A stretch of DNA of 64,000 nucleotides from Ilex aquifolium (lineage: Eukaryota > Streptophyta > Magnoliopsida > Aquifoliales > Aquifoliaceae), in assembly GCA_951799425.1 (NCBI GenBank), contig OX637391.1, positions 16,644,051-16,708,050 of the forward strand. Direction: 5' to 3'. This document shows, piece after piece, positions 1 to 9,830 of this stretch. The position numbers were made by a program, and so were the translations under genes. Numbering within the stretch: position 1 is the first letter of the stretch; each line of letters begins with the position of its first letter. The notes under the pieces were generated by a model. The model made no database searches, had not been told where the DNA came from, and saw nothing but the letters and a program-made list of their open reading frames with translations.

Positions 1-790
1 TTTGGCTTTTTGTCTGAACTTTAAAAGTTCTAGCTGAGCTTCATGGCTCTTCTAATGGTCTCCTGCTTCGAGAAGAGCTAGGGCCTTGTGCTATTTTGTG
101 GTCTTCATCTTGTTTCTCCATTGCTGATTCACATATTCACGTACACCTTTGACTTGCACTTGCACACTTACTTATTTTGCTTTATGCTTGAGATGTAACT
201 TCTTTTCCCCCTTTTTCTTTGAGGGGTGCTGTGCACTTCTTGAAGCAGAATTACTAGATTTGAAGAGTACATGAGACTTGGTGTTATGCTCAACTGCTAC
301 TCCTGGGCTTTTGAGCTCGGCAATTGGTCTCTTAGGGATCCAGTCCCTATTTTTCTTTATTCTGAGCTGCTCAGCTTGATATCCCGAACTGATGTGCTCC
401 TTCTGAGCAACATAGCTCGAGTTTGCGAGCCTATGAGCTCTTGCTGAGCTATACAGTTCGTCTTCTGAACCTGAAAGCTCTTACTGAGCTTTTTTGGCTC
501 TTTTGTCTGAACTAGACAGCAAATTTCAATGCTCCATATTTGTGAGAATAAAGAGCTTTCTTCTGCGTTTTACTTTTCTCTTCCCCCCACCTTGCTTCGA
601 GGAGTGCTTTAAGCCTTCTTTAAGCAAGGCTGTCAACTTTTACACGTTGCTAAATTTCTTTGATGAACCGAGGAATCCATCAGGGACTCTTCTTTTCTAG
701 CGTGGGCAGGGCTCTTAGAATTGCAGGCTTTCAAGATTTGCTATTCAAGCGCTCTGAGTTTAAATATGGAGGATATGTTGCTTGGTGGGG
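1..790. repeat. Spacer of Tat-1 rich in degenerate AGCT inverted repeats
   Basis: No gene is seen here. The stretch is full of degraded units of the form GAGCT...AGCT and GAACT...AGTTC, like the clean hairpin arrays elsewhere in these elements. Around 590-700 it matches the Tat-2 spacer at about 14640-14750 and resembles the Tat-3 spacer near 26540-26640. This places it between the two antisense genes of a Tat element. Confidence 0.6.
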
Positions 791-865
791 TCACAATTCT
801 TTGTAGGTTGTTTTGAGTGCAAAATAGGAGGGGTAGTCTCTTTCCCCGCCTTTTTCTCCAACCGT

Positions 866-921
866 TTTCCATAACCGCAACCACTTTCCATAACCGCATC
901 CACTTTCCATAACCGCAACTA
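866..921 (+). repeat. 19-bp tandem repeat, three copies, in leader of antisense gene B
   Basis: Three copies of a unit starting TTTCCATAACCGC begin at 866, 885 and 904. Tat-2 has a single copy at the matching place (about 14950). The repeat lies about 190 bp before the antisense ATG at 1107, so it may be part of that gene's promoter or leader. That role is inference. Confidence 0.7.
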
Positions 922-1106
922 TCTTTATTATTCGAGAAACTAAACAGGCAACTGATTCCCCCTTATTTGACTCTTGGTTTCCTGGAAAGTTCCCAACTTT
1001 TCTTAAGCTTCTTACCATCTGTTGGATTCCTCTTTCCCTCTCTTGCATGAAATATTCTTGACTTTCTTCTTGTTTTGTTGCATCTTTTTCCTTACCAACA
1101 CTTTCG

Positions 1107-2195
1107 ATGGCTGCTTCTGTTTCTTCTCTGTTCCAGGGACGTGCCTCCTTTGGAATTGAATGGGAGTGGCACTGTCGCCACCTGTCTCCTTCAATACTTG
1201 AATCTTCTGATTTGGTGGATATCAAGAAACGATTTTTTCCTGATCTTGACTTGCCTTTGCGAGTTCCTACCTCCGACGAGCCCTGCAACTACCTTCCCCG
1301 AGGGGAAGTCTGCCTTTTTGAAGGTGCCATGGACATGGGGCTTCGCCTTCCCATTCACCCGGCCATAGGGCGAGTCCTTGCCTACTATGGCCTATGTCCT
1401 TCTCGCCTTTCCCCACGAGGGTGGGCCGTTATGGTAAGCTTCTTCCTGTTCTGCCGCCTGCATGGCTTCGGCAGGTTCCCTTATGTCTCTGAGTTTTTGT
1501 ACTTCTTCGAGATCGAGGAAGACGATGCCCCCTACTTCAGCTTCTTCCGTTTGAGGAATTCTAAGTTACGTCCTTTGGTTCTAGGCCTTCCCCTCAATCC
1601 TGAAGGATGGTCTAAACGTTTCTTTTTCGTTTCTGGGGAGTCTTGGAGATCTCCTGAGGACCGCTGTCGTGAAGCTAGGGTCCCGCGGTCCTGGAAGAGC
1701 TTCTCTCATACTGGTAAGCTCGAGCTGAGCTCTTTTGAATATTTCTTTTTGGAGACGCGTTCTTACTATGTGATTGTCTGTGCAGGTCCACCTGATCTGG
1801 ATGTACCAGGGATGGTGAATATCAATGAGTTGCTGCTTGCGGAGTCTAGGACTTATTCCAGGCTGATGACGAGTGCAAACCTCTATTTGCTTGGGGCTGA
1901 GGCTACTGAGTTTGAGTTTTCCTCTGTTCCTTATCCCTCCTGGACCTCTTTCTCTGATTCTGATGAGGATGAGGACTCTGACGAGGGTGGAAACACCGGC
2001 ACGAGTTCAAGGAAGCGTAAGAGGGATGGTTCCTCTTCTCCTGGCTCTCTGTCCACCATCTTCCTTACCCCCATTGGTCAGAAGCTTCTTGATTCACTTC
2101 ACAGGGCTGAGCGGGATAGGGACGAGCTGAAGAAGGAGAATGCTAGCCTGAAGGAAGAGGTTGTTGAGCTGAGGTCTCAACTTAAAAAAGACTAG
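1107..2195 (+). CDS. Antisense Tat-1 gene B: Transposase_28-like coiled-coil protein
   Basis: The frame encodes 362 residues antisense to gag-pol. Residues about 35-230 resemble the plant 'putative gypsy type transposon' family (Transposase_28, PF04195), with the core LRLPIHPAIGRVLAYYGLC. An acidic linker (about 285-300), a basic KRKRD nuclear-signal-like patch and a C-terminal heptad coiled coil (about 320-362) follow. A typical intron, GTAAGC at 1714 to TGCAG at 1785, is 72 bp with no stop, so spliced and unspliced messages are both in frame. The Tat-2 copy has a stop in the same intron, which argues that it is a real intron. The start is the ATG shared with the Tat-2 copy (MAAS). The function of this family is unknown; a DNA- or RNA-binding accessory role is only a guess. 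Confidence 0.75.
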   Translation: MAASVSSLFQGRASFGIEWEWHCRHLSPSILESSDLVDIKKRFFPDLDLPLRVPTSDEPCNYLPRGEVCLFEGAMDMGLRLPIHPAIGRVLAYYGLCPSRLSPRGWAVMVSFFLFCRLHGFGRFPYVSEFLYFFEIEEDDAPYFSFFRLRNSKLRPLVLGLPLNPEGWSKRFFFVSGESWRSPEDRCREARVPRSWKSFSHTGKLELSSFEYFFLETRSYYVIVCAGPPDLDVPGMVNINELLLAESRTYSRLMTSANLYLLGAEATEFEFSSVPYPSWTSFSDSDEDEDSDEGGNTGTSSRKRKRDGSSSPGSLSTIFLTPIGQKLLDSLHRAERDRDELKKENASLKEEVVELRSQLKKD

Positions 2196-2370
2196 GATCT
2201 TTATTTCCTTGTATCTTTCTTTCTTTTCTTGAATGATACCAGACTATGAATCTTTTCGCACTTTTCCGAATGTTTATATTCTTAGATATTCTGAATTCTA
2301 GGTTTCTCATTCTTGAGTATGCATGTCCATATATGAGCTCTTGGTGTTCAGAATACGGACGTAGACGGAG

Positions 2371-2555
2371 AACAGAAGATCATGTTTGCACTGACCTTAG
2401 TTCCAGTCTAGTTCCAAAGATCTGACCACGAACATCGATGGAAAACAGAAGATCATGTGCGCACAGATCTTAGTCCCTGAATGGTTCCACGGGTCGGACC
2501 CCGAACATCGAGGGAAAACAGAAGATCAGGTGTGTACAGACCTTAATCTTTCCCC
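2371..2555. repeat. 73-bp tandem repeat, about 2.5 copies
   Basis: The motif AACAGAAGATCA recurs at 2371, 2444 and 2517, each followed by a related stretch containing GACCTTAGT-like sequence. A single related copy is in Tat-2 near 16470. No coding role is seen. Confidence 0.65.
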
Positions 2556-2630
2556 ATGACTAGTGGTCCTGGCGCCCTTCCTACACACTCGCAGACCCCA
2601 ATGTGTTCAGAACAGCGGATACAAAGATTG

Positions 2631-2740
2631 TTGGTGTTTCCAGGAAGAGACCAGCTTTGGATTCGACTGTTGGTGTCTCCAAGAAGAGACCAGCTTTGGA
2701 TTCGACTGTTGGTGTCTCCAAGAAGAGACCAGTCTTGAAT
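2631..2740. repeat. 39-bp tandem repeat, about 2.8 copies
   Basis: Units starting TTGGTGTCTCCAAGAAGAGA begin at 2631, 2670 and 2709. One degenerate copy sits at the matching place in Tat-2 (about 16630). It directly precedes the hairpin array. Confidence 0.8.
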
Positions 2741-2763
2741 TTTATGAGCCTTGAAGCTTGTAT

Positions 2764-3534
2764 GAGCTGAAGAGCTCACCTTTCTTATATAAGCTTTGAA
2801 GCTTATCTTTATTTATGAGCTGAAGAGCTCATCTTTCATTTATAAGCTTTGAAGCTTATCGTATATTTATGAGCTGAAGAGCTCATCTTTCATTTATAAG
2901 TTTTGAAGCTTATCGTATATTTATGAGCTGAAGAGCTCATCTTTCATTTATAAGCTTTGAAGCTTATCGTGTATTTATGAGCTGAAGAGCTCATCTTTCA
3001 TTTATAAGCTTTGAAGCTTATCGTAAGTTTATGAGCTGAAGAGCTCATCTTTCATTTATAAGCTTTGAAGCTTATCGTATATTTATGAGCTGAAGAGCTC
3101 ATCTTTCATTTATAAGCTTTGAAGCTTATCGTGTATTTATGAGCTGAAGAGCTCATCTTTCATTTATAAGCTTTGAAGCTTATCGTAAGTTTATGAGCTG
3201 AAGAGCTCATCTTTCATTTATAAGCTTTGAAGCTTATCGTATATTTATGAGCTGAAGAGCTCATCTTTCATTTATAAGCTTTGAAGCTTATCGTAAGTTT
3301 ATGAGCTGAAGAGCTCATCTTTCATTTATAAGCTTTGAAGCTTATCGTATATTTATGAGCTGAAGAGTTCATCTTTCATTTATAAGCTTTGAAGCTTATC
3401 GTGTATTTATGAGCTGAAGAGCTCATCTTTCATTTATAAGCTTTGAAGCTTATCGTGTATTTATGAGCTGAAGAGCTCATCTTTCATTTATAAGCTTTGA
3501 AGTTTATCGTGTATTTATGAGCTGAAGAGCTCAT
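2764..3534. repeat. Hairpin array of Tat-1: 54-bp unit, about 14 copies
   Basis: Each unit holds two perfect inverted repeats: ATGAGCT-GAAG-AGCTCAT and ATAAGCT-TTGA-AGCTTAT, separated by AT-rich spacers (TCTTTC, CGTATATTT or CGTAAGTTT). The array lies in the 3' untranslated part of the minus-strand element transcript, 75 bp after the pol stop. Copies are nearly identical; rare changes include GAGTTC for GAGCTC at about 3366 and a T in the second stem at about 2901. Confidence 0.95.
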
Positions 3535-3609
3535 CTTGTTTGGAAATCATATTGATGGTGAATAAAGGACTGGTTTATTCTTAAAAAATGGCTCTATTAC
3601 AAGTGACAC

Positions 3610-6600
3610 TTACTGAAAAAATTTCTTAAGGTGCTCGGCATTCCATGAATGAGGTAGAACCTTCCCTTCCTCTGTTTGCAACTCGTAATTCCCCGGTCTG
3701 ATTATCCTTGACACGATATAGGGCCCTTCCCAGTTGGGTCCCAATTTCCCATGCGTGGGATCCTTTCTTGCAAGCAGGAGCATCCTAAGTACCAGGTCTC
3801 CAGCCTTAAAACTTCTGTGCCTTACCTTCCTGTCGTAATACCTCGCAGTCTTCCTTTGGTAAATGCGGATACAGTGAAGAGCTCTGCCTCTCTTTTCATC
3901 CAAGAGATCGAGGTTTAGTAAGAGAGATTCTTCGTTGTGCTCGGCGTCTGCAAATTCCACCCTTGGAGATTGGAGCCCTATCTCTACTGGGGCCACCGCC
4001 TCGGTTCCAAAGGCCAATGCAAAAGGGGTTTCCTGAGTTGCAGATTTGACGGTTGTCCTGTAGGCCCACAATACCTCAGGGATGTATTCCACCCACTTCC
4101 CTTTCAGGTTTTCCAATTTGGTCTTCAAAGCCGACTTTATGGTTCTGATTGTGACATCTGCCTGTCCATTGGATTGGGGATGTGCAGGAGCCGAGAAATA
4201 GTTCTTGATTCCGAGCTCAGCACAAAAACTTTTAAATTTTGAGTTATCAAACTGCTTTCCGTTGTCAGATACGAGCGCTCTAGGAACTCCAAACCTGCAA
4301 ACTATTGACTTCCACACGAAGTTTTGAACTTTTTGCTCTGTGATTGTCGCCAAAGGTTCGACCTCCGCCCACTTGGTGAAGTAATCCACTCCTATGATGG
4401 CAAACTTGCACTGCCCCACACCAGTGGGAAGGGGGCCCAGAATGTCCAAACCCCACTGCTGAAAAGGCCAGGGGCTTACCACCGAGGTTAGGAGCTCGGG
4501 AGGACAGTGGGACACATTGGCATGCTCCTGGCAGGTTTTGCATTTTCTTACTAAGTCGGTGGCATTTTTGAGCATAGTGGGCCAATAATACCCTTGTCTT
4601 AGTACTTTTCCCGCCAAGGCTCGGGCTCCTACGTGATTGCCACATATTCCTTCATGTACCTCTCTGAGTATGTAGTTGGCATCCTCATCTCCTACGCACT
4701 TAAGGAGAGGCGTTGAAAATCCACGTTTGTACAGCTTTCCTTGCATCAAGGAAAATCTGGCTAACATGGTCCTCAGCTTGGATGCCTCCTGAGCATCATT
4801 CGACAAAGTTCCATTCTGCAGGTATTCTATGATGGGGTCCATCCAGCTTGGCTGAGCTTCAATTGATAGAATTTCCTCTTCTTCGATGCTTACCGAAGGC
4901 TTTGGAAGGTGCTCCACTGGAATTAGCCTATCCAAATCTTCTTGCGAGGCAGTTGATAACCTTGCCAGAGCGTCTGCTCGTGAATTCTCCGTTCTGGGCA
5001 CGTATCTGACCTTAACCTGCACAAACTTTTTCATTAGTTCTCGTACCTTTTTGAGGTAAAGGACCATCTTTTCGCCTCTTGCCTCGTAACACTCTTCTAT
5101 CTGCTTTACCACCAGTTGAGAGTCACTGCAGATCTCCAGCTGCTCTGCTTCCATAGAGTAAGCAAGATTAAGCCCAGCGACGACAGCTTCATATTCCGCC
5201 TCATTATTGGAGGCTTTGAACCCAAATCTAAGGGCATATTCGACGTCTACTCCTTCTGGGGAGGTCAGGATTATTCCTGCGCCGCTTCCCTGAGCATTGG
5301 CAGCTCCATCCACTGAAAGCTTCCACATGGGGAGGTCTAGTATTAAATCCGTGGTTTCCATAGGCGCTGCTGCTGTGAATTCTGCAATAAAATCTGCCAA
5401 AATTTGCCCTTTGATGGCAGTTCTTGGCTTATATCTGATATCAAACTCACTGAGCTCTATGGCCCATTTAACCAACCTCCCCGAGGATTCTGGCTTGTGT
5501 AGCACTTGTTTCATTGGCTGATCTGTTGGAACCTCGATAGTATGGGCCTGGAAATAAGGTCTGAGTCTCCTAGCTGTTGTAACCAGAGCTAGAACGAGCT
5601 TTTCCATCTTTGGATATCTCTCCTCTGCCCTCCTCAGAGCTCTGCTACAGTAGTAGACTGGTTGCTGGGCTCTGTCTCGCTCCCTAACTAGCGCCGCACT
5701 TGTTGAAAAATCCGAAACTGCTAGATAGAGGGTGAGGACTTCTCCTTCTAAAGGGCTTACCAATACTGGAGGGGAGCTCATGTAATCTTTTAGGGATTTG
5801 AATGCTTCTTCACACTCGGCATCCCACTGGAATGCCTTCTTCAAAATTTGAAAGAAAGGCTGGCATTTATCGCTTGACCTAGACACGAAACGGCTCAGTG
5901 CAGCTATTCTGCCTGTCAAGCGTTGCACCTCTTTTATGTTGGATGGCGACTGCATTTCCACCATTGCTCTAACCTTCTCTGGATTAGCTTCGATCCCTCT
6001 GCTGCTAACTATAAAACCCAGAAATTTTCCCGCTGAGACCCCAAATGCGCATTTCGCAGGGTTGAGCTTCATTCTGTACTCCTTTAGAATTCGAAATGAC
6101 TCAGCTAAGTGCTTGATGTGGAGCTCTGCTTTCAGTGACTTTACTAGCATATCATCAATGTAAACTTCCATGGACGCTCCTATTTGTTTCTGGAACATCC
6201 TATTCACTAGCCGCTGGTAAGTGGCTCCAGCGTTCTTCAATCCGAAGGGCATGACCTGATAACAATATGTTCCCTGTTCAGTTACAAAGGAGGTTTTCTC
6301 TTGATCGCTGGGATCCATCCTGATCTGGTTGTAGCCTGAGAAGGCGTCCATGAAACTGAGGAGCTCGTGCCCTGCAGTGGCATCCACTATTAGGTCAATC
6401 CGAGGTAAAGGAAAACTGTCTTTGGGGCATGCTCGGTTGAGATCAGTGAAGTCGATGCACAGCCGCCACTTTCCATTGGTCTTCTTTACAAGGACTACGT
6501 TTGCTAACCAGGTGGGGTAATCAACCTCCCTAATAGCCTTGGCACGAAGGAGTTTGCCGACCTCCTCATTGATTGCCCTTTGTCTTTCAGAGGCAAAGCT

Positions 6601-9081
6601 CCTCCTCTTCTGTTTGATGGGTTTGCAAGTTGGGTTCACGCATAGCTTATGGGTAATAACCGAAGGGTCAATTCCTTCCATGTCTTCTTGCTTCCAAGCA
6701 AACACTCCTACATTCTCTTTTAAGAACCGGATGAGGAGTTCTTTGAGTTCAGCGTTTAGTTTGGAACCCACATAAACGAGGTGTTCTGGCTTCTCATCAA
6801 GTTGAACTGGTTCCAGCTCTTTCGATGGCATTGGTCTTGTCTCCATCTCGTCTCTCATGTCGAGTTCATCCAGTTGGATGTTCTCAACCTCCTTCCTTTT
6901 TACTGAAGTCATATAGCACTCCCTTGCTATACGCTGGTCTCCTCGGACTACTCCGATTCCATTTTCTGTAGGGAATTTTACAACTAAATGATAGGCAGAT
7001 GGGATTGCCTTCATAGAATTAAGGGATGGCCTTCCAAGCAAGATGTTGTATGCAGAGGGTGCATCGACTACTAGGAATTTCACGGTGGTGGTGGCTTGGC
7101 AAGGTGGGTCCCCTAGGGTGAGCACGAGTTGGATTGAGCCTAAGGGGAGCACCCTTTCCCCGGAGAATCCCAGCAAGTGAGTGCTTACTGATTCAAGTCT
7201 CTCCCTTCCTATGTCCATCTTGTCAAACGCAGGCGCGAAAATGATATCTCCTGAGCTCCCATTATCGATTAGAACCCGATGAACAGTTCTATTAACCACC
7301 ACAGTTCGTACCACCAATGGATCATCATGGGGATATTGGTATCCCTCCAAATCAGCGTCTGAGAAAGTGATTGCCGTATCCAAGCGTGGTGCCTTGGACA
7401 CAGCGTGCACTTCGAGAGCTTCTTCGGCTCTGATTCGTCGAAGGTGTGCTTTCCTGGCTGAGCTGGACTCCCCTCCTCCTGCGAATCCTCCTGATATTAC
7501 TCTGATCTCCCCTAGAGGCTGCTGGTGTGGTGTCGGTGCCTGCTGCCGAGGTGGCGGAGGCGGAAGGGCTCGGTTCTGATTGTCATTGGCTACAAAGCGA
7601 CGTAGCTGACCTCGCTGAATCAAGAATTCTATTTCCTTCTTTAGTTGAATGCAGTCATCAGTATGGTGGCCATGATCTCTGTGATAGTCACAGTACTTAG
7701 TGGGGTCTCTCTTGGCTGGGTCTGCCTTCATCCGAGGTGGCCATCTCAAGAATTTCTCGTTCTGAACTTCATACAGAACCTGTGACACATCGGCAGTGAG
7801 GGGGGTGAATTGCTGAGGTCCGTATCGGGGCTGTAGCTCGGGCTGCGGGGGGCCCAGGCGATCTCTGACATTTCCTCTTCTTTTGGGCGAGCGGTCCCTT
7901 TCCCTTCTTGGAGACCTCTCCCGCCCTTTTTCCTTTCTGGGGCTCCTGTCTCTTCTCTTTTCTTCTTTTTCCTTTTCCTTACGTGAGGATGTACCCCCTA
8001 CTTTGGAAAGGAGTGCCTCTTCGCCATTTATATACTTCTCTGCCTTGGCTAATACCTCAGCCATACTTGCCTGCGGATTCTTCGATATGGAGAACATTAA
8101 ATCCTTGGACTGCACTCCCAACCCTGCAATGAAGGCAGTTATGGCGAATTTCTCGTCTGGAACGTCTACTTTTAGGGTCTCCGAATTGAACCTTTGGACA
8201 TAAGACCTCAGGTTTTCTTGAGGCCCCTGTCTCACATTCAGCAGGTGGTAGCTAGGTTTTCTGTATATCCGGGCTCCTATAAAGTGAGATACGAATGCTA
8301 TGGAGAGTTCTTTGAAGGATGAGATCGAGGCTGGTGGGAGCCTGTGAAACCAGGCTAGGGCGGAGCCTTTCAGGGTGATGGCAAAAGCTCTGCAACGTAC
8401 AGGATCCTGGTATCCATGTAGCTCCATCTGGTTCTTGTAAGTGTTGAGATGATCAACAGGATCCTTCGTTCCGTCAAAGACCTCTATTTGTGGCGTCCTA
8501 AACTTCGGTGGGAGTGGAAAGTGTAGCACTCCGGTGGTGAATGGAGACTCGGTTTGCTGCACCAAGACATCCATTGTAACCGGGGCCTTGCTCTTTACCG
8601 CCTCCTTTATGTGGCTGAGCTCTTGTTGGATGTCTTTGAAGCGTTGTTCCCAGCGCTGCTCTTTCCTGTCCGGCGGATAAGGGAAAAAATCATCCCTGTC
8701 ACCCCCGTCGTTCTGACTTTGCACCTCGTCGTTATGGCCATTCCTAGGAGGTACATAAGGAGCGTGCCCCCTGTTTTGGCTGTTTTCTCCTCCTTCGTCG
8801 ACCTCTCTGATGGGGTCCCAGTGTCGCCGCTCCCTGTAAGGGGGGTTATTCTGGCCTTCTTGGGCCGGTTGTGCCTCTTGCGGGCGTTGTACGAGCTTTG
8901 ATAGCTCGGCATTTTCCTTTAGCAGTCGTTGGTTGACGAGGCGAAGGGCCTCCAACTCGTTATTAATGGGGGAATTCGCTTCCTGGATGTTCCCGGGTTG
9001 TCTGCCGTTGGTGGCTTCCTGCTGATCTTGCATTCGGGGCGGGTTTGTTTGACTTCTGCTCATATTTCGAGTTGTTACCAT
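3610..9081 (-). CDS. Tat-1 gag-pol polyprotein, uninterrupted
   Basis: One 1823-codon frame starts at ATG 9081. In order: Gag with a basic RS/RRER tract (about 370-410), a variant CHHC zinc knuckle CDYHRDHGHHTDDC (about 463-476), an aspartic protease with IDNGSS (about 600), reverse transcriptase with YIDDM (about 973), RNase H, then a second archaeal-type RNase H (about 1250-1380) that marks the Tat lineage. Integrase follows, with an HHCC finger (about 1470-1515) and a core with GLDILG and VSDNG. The catalytic glutamate position, exactly 35 residues after Asp1606, is Asp1642 (codon GAT at 4156-4158); Tat-2 keeps Glu. There is no chromodomain. Expression would come from the LTR at 9144-9830. 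The product copies and integrates the element, but integrase activity is doubtful because of Asp1642. Confidence 0.95.
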   Translation of the reverse strand: MVTTRNMSRSQTNPPRMQDQQEATNGRQPGNIQEANSPINNELEALRLVNQRLLKENAELSKLVQRPQEAQPAQEGQNNPPYRERRHWDPIREVDEGGENSQNRGHAPYVPPRNGHNDEVQSQNDGGDRDDFFPYPPDRKEQRWEQRFKDIQQELSHIKEAVKSKAPVTMDVLVQQTESPFTTGVLHFPLPPKFRTPQIEVFDGTKDPVDHLNTYKNQMELHGYQDPVRCRAFAITLKGSALAWFHRLPPASISSFKELSIAFVSHFIGARIYRKPSYHLLNVRQGPQENLRSYVQRFNSETLKVDVPDEKFAITAFIAGLGVQSKDLMFSISKNPQASMAEVLAKAEKYINGEEALLSKVGGTSSRKEKEKEEKRRDRSPRKEKGRERSPRRERDRSPKRRGNVRDRLGPPQPELQPRYGPQQFTPLTADVSQVLYEVQNEKFLRWPPRMKADPAKRDPTKYCDYHRDHGHHTDDCIQLKKEIEFLIQRGQLRRFVANDNQNRALPPPPPRQQAPTPHQQPLGEIRVISGGFAGGGESSSARKAHLRRIRAEEALEVHAVSKAPRLDTAITFSDADLEGYQYPHDDPLVVRTVVVNRTVHRVLIDNGSSGDIIFAPAFDKMDIGRERLESVSTHLLGFSGERVLPLGSIQLVLTLGDPPCQATTTVKFLVVDAPSAYNILLGRPSLNSMKAIPSAYHLVVKFPTENGIGVVRGDQRIARECYMTSVKRKEVENIQLDELDMRDEMETRPMPSKELEPVQLDEKPEHLVYVGSKLNAELKELLIRFLKENVGVFAWKQEDMEGIDPSVITHKLCVNPTCKPIKQKRRSFASERQRAINEEVGKLLRAKAIREVDYPTWLANVVLVKKTNGKWRLCIDFTDLNRACPKDSFPLPRIDLIVDATAGHELLSFMDAFSGYNQIRMDPSDQEKTSFVTEQGTYCYQVMPFGLKNAGATYQRLVNRMFQKQIGASMEVYIDDMLVKSLKAELHIKHLAESFRILKEYRMKLNPAKCAFGVSAGKFLGFIVSSRGIEANPEKVRAMVEMQSPSNIKEVQRLTGRIAALSRFVSRSSDKCQPFFQILKKAFQWDAECEEAFKSLKDYMSSPPVLVSPLEGEVLTLYLAVSDFSTSAALVRERDRAQQPVYYCSRALRRAEERYPKMEKLVLALVTTARRLRPYFQAHTIEVPTDQPMKQVLHKPESSGRLVKWAIELSEFDIRYKPRTAIKGQILADFIAEFTAAAPMETTDLILDLPMWKLSVDGAANAQGSGAGIILTSPEGVDVEYALRFGFKASNNEAEYEAVVAGLNLAYSMEAEQLEICSDSQLVVKQIEECYEARGEKMVLYLKKVRELMKKFVQVKVRYVPRTENSRADALARLSTASQEDLDRLIPVEHLPKPSVSIEEEEILSIEAQPSWMDPIIEYLQNGTLSNDAQEASKLRTMLARFSLMQGKLYKRGFSTPLLKCVGDEDANYILREVHEGICGNHVGARALAGKVLRQGYYWPTMLKNATDLVRKCKTCQEHANVSHCPPELLTSVVSPWPFQQWGLDILGPLPTGVGQCKFAIIGVDYFTKWAEVEPLATITEQKVQNFVWKSIVCRFGVPRALVSDNGKQFDNSKFKSFCAELGIKNYFSAPAHPQSNGQADVTIRTIKSALKTKLENLKGKWVEYIPEVLWAYRTTVKSATQETPFALAFGTEAVAPVEIGLQSPRVEFADAEHNEESLLLNLDLLDEKRGRALHCIRIYQRKTARYYDRKVRHRSFKAGDLVLRMLLLARKDPTHGKLGPNWEGPYIVSRIIRPGNYELQTEEGKVLPHSWNAEHLKKFFQ

Positions 9082-9122
9082 CAGTCACTGAGGAATCAGC
9101 TTACTTGTAACAGGAACAGTCG

Positions 9123-9140
9123 TTCCCACAGACGGCGCCA
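9123..9140 (-). other. Primer binding site of Tat-1
   Basis: On the minus strand TGGCGCCGTCTGTGGGAA begins three bases (GTT) after the LTR end. The same spacing recurs in Tat-2, Tat-3 and the gag-only element at 44983. I could not assign the primer tRNA with certainty. Confidence 0.85.
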
Positions 9141-9143
9141 AAC

Positions 9144-9830
9144 TGATGGCGTAAACTCGCGCGTACGAGCTATGGGATCGGATTATGTGTTATGTACGAT
9201 CCACGTAGGGCTTGATATGATATCTGAGCTACAAGGCTCGTGAATTGGTGGATGAATGTTCTAATCAATCGATGTGTAGTGTGTGAAATGCAGTAGATAT
9301 ATAGTGGTTCACCGGCTAATGAGCTCGGCTAATCCACTCTCTAATGCAGACTCTTACTCCTTTCTCTTTATTGATCAAAAGTGGAATATGTTACAGCAGA
9401 ATACCCCCCCTCAGGGTTTTTCATCCTCCCCTTTTATAGCCTCATGCTTACCTCTAATCCGGAGTTATCTCCTACATTGAAGGGATTACGCCCTATCTTC
9501 ATCTACAATCTCGGAGTGGCCTTACCTTCCCATAGCTGGCTCCAAACGACGAGATCTTTGCCCTTCATCGTGGGATTCTTCCCTTGGTTTAAGGAGAGGA
9601 TCTTGGCGGGTTACGGGTTTTGTGCCTTGGATTGGCTCAGTTTCTGTTATGGATGTGTCTGCTGTCATCTTGCTGCCTTCTGGTCATTTCTCAGTTCGTG
9701 TGTTCAGCTAGGAGCTCTAGTGCTAGTTGGAAGAGCTCAGACCCTTGCTGGATGAGCTCTGCTTACTCTACCTGAGCTCCCGAGCTGAGCTTACTATCTG
9801 AGCTCGTGCTTGGGTTTATTTTAGGCATCA
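9144..9830 (-). repeat. 5' LTR of Tat-1
   Basis: The 687-bp LTR is bounded by TGATG and CATCA. It carries TATAAAAG on the minus strand at 9431-9438 and the block shared by all Tat LTRs here (GTGGTTCACCGGC then GCTCGGCTA, about 9303-9360). Its partner LTR is outside the window. Confidence 0.88.
9431..9438 (-). promoter_or_regulatory. TATA box in Tat-1 5' LTR
   Basis: Minus-strand GGCTATAAAAGGGG is a strong plant TATA box, correctly oriented to drive gag-pol. An equivalent box is in both Tat-2 LTRs (22907-22914 in the 5' LTR). Confidence 0.7.

Larger units (their letters stand above)
1..9830 (-). mobile_element. Tat-1: Ty3/gypsy Tat-lineage LTR retrotransposon, 3' LTR outside window
   Basis: The 5' LTR (9144-9830), primer binding site, intact gag-pol, hairpin array and one antisense gene are visible. 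The 3' LTR and any second antisense gene lie left of position 1. Lineage is set by the second, archaeal-type RNase H after the retroviral-type one, by the PBS family TGGCGCCGTCTG and by the long non-coding stretch after pol. By comparison with Tat-2 the missing part is about 4 kb. The right LTR edge ends in repeated CATCA, so the exact last base (9830 or 9833) is uncertain. Confidence 0.9.

Noticed and set aside
2543..2779. Small frames on both strands
   Set aside because: They are translations of the 39-bp tandem repeat.
2764..3534. CRISPR-like array of repeats and spacers
   Set aside because: Spacers are near-identical, the unit is a plain tandem repeat, and the context is a plant retrotransposon.
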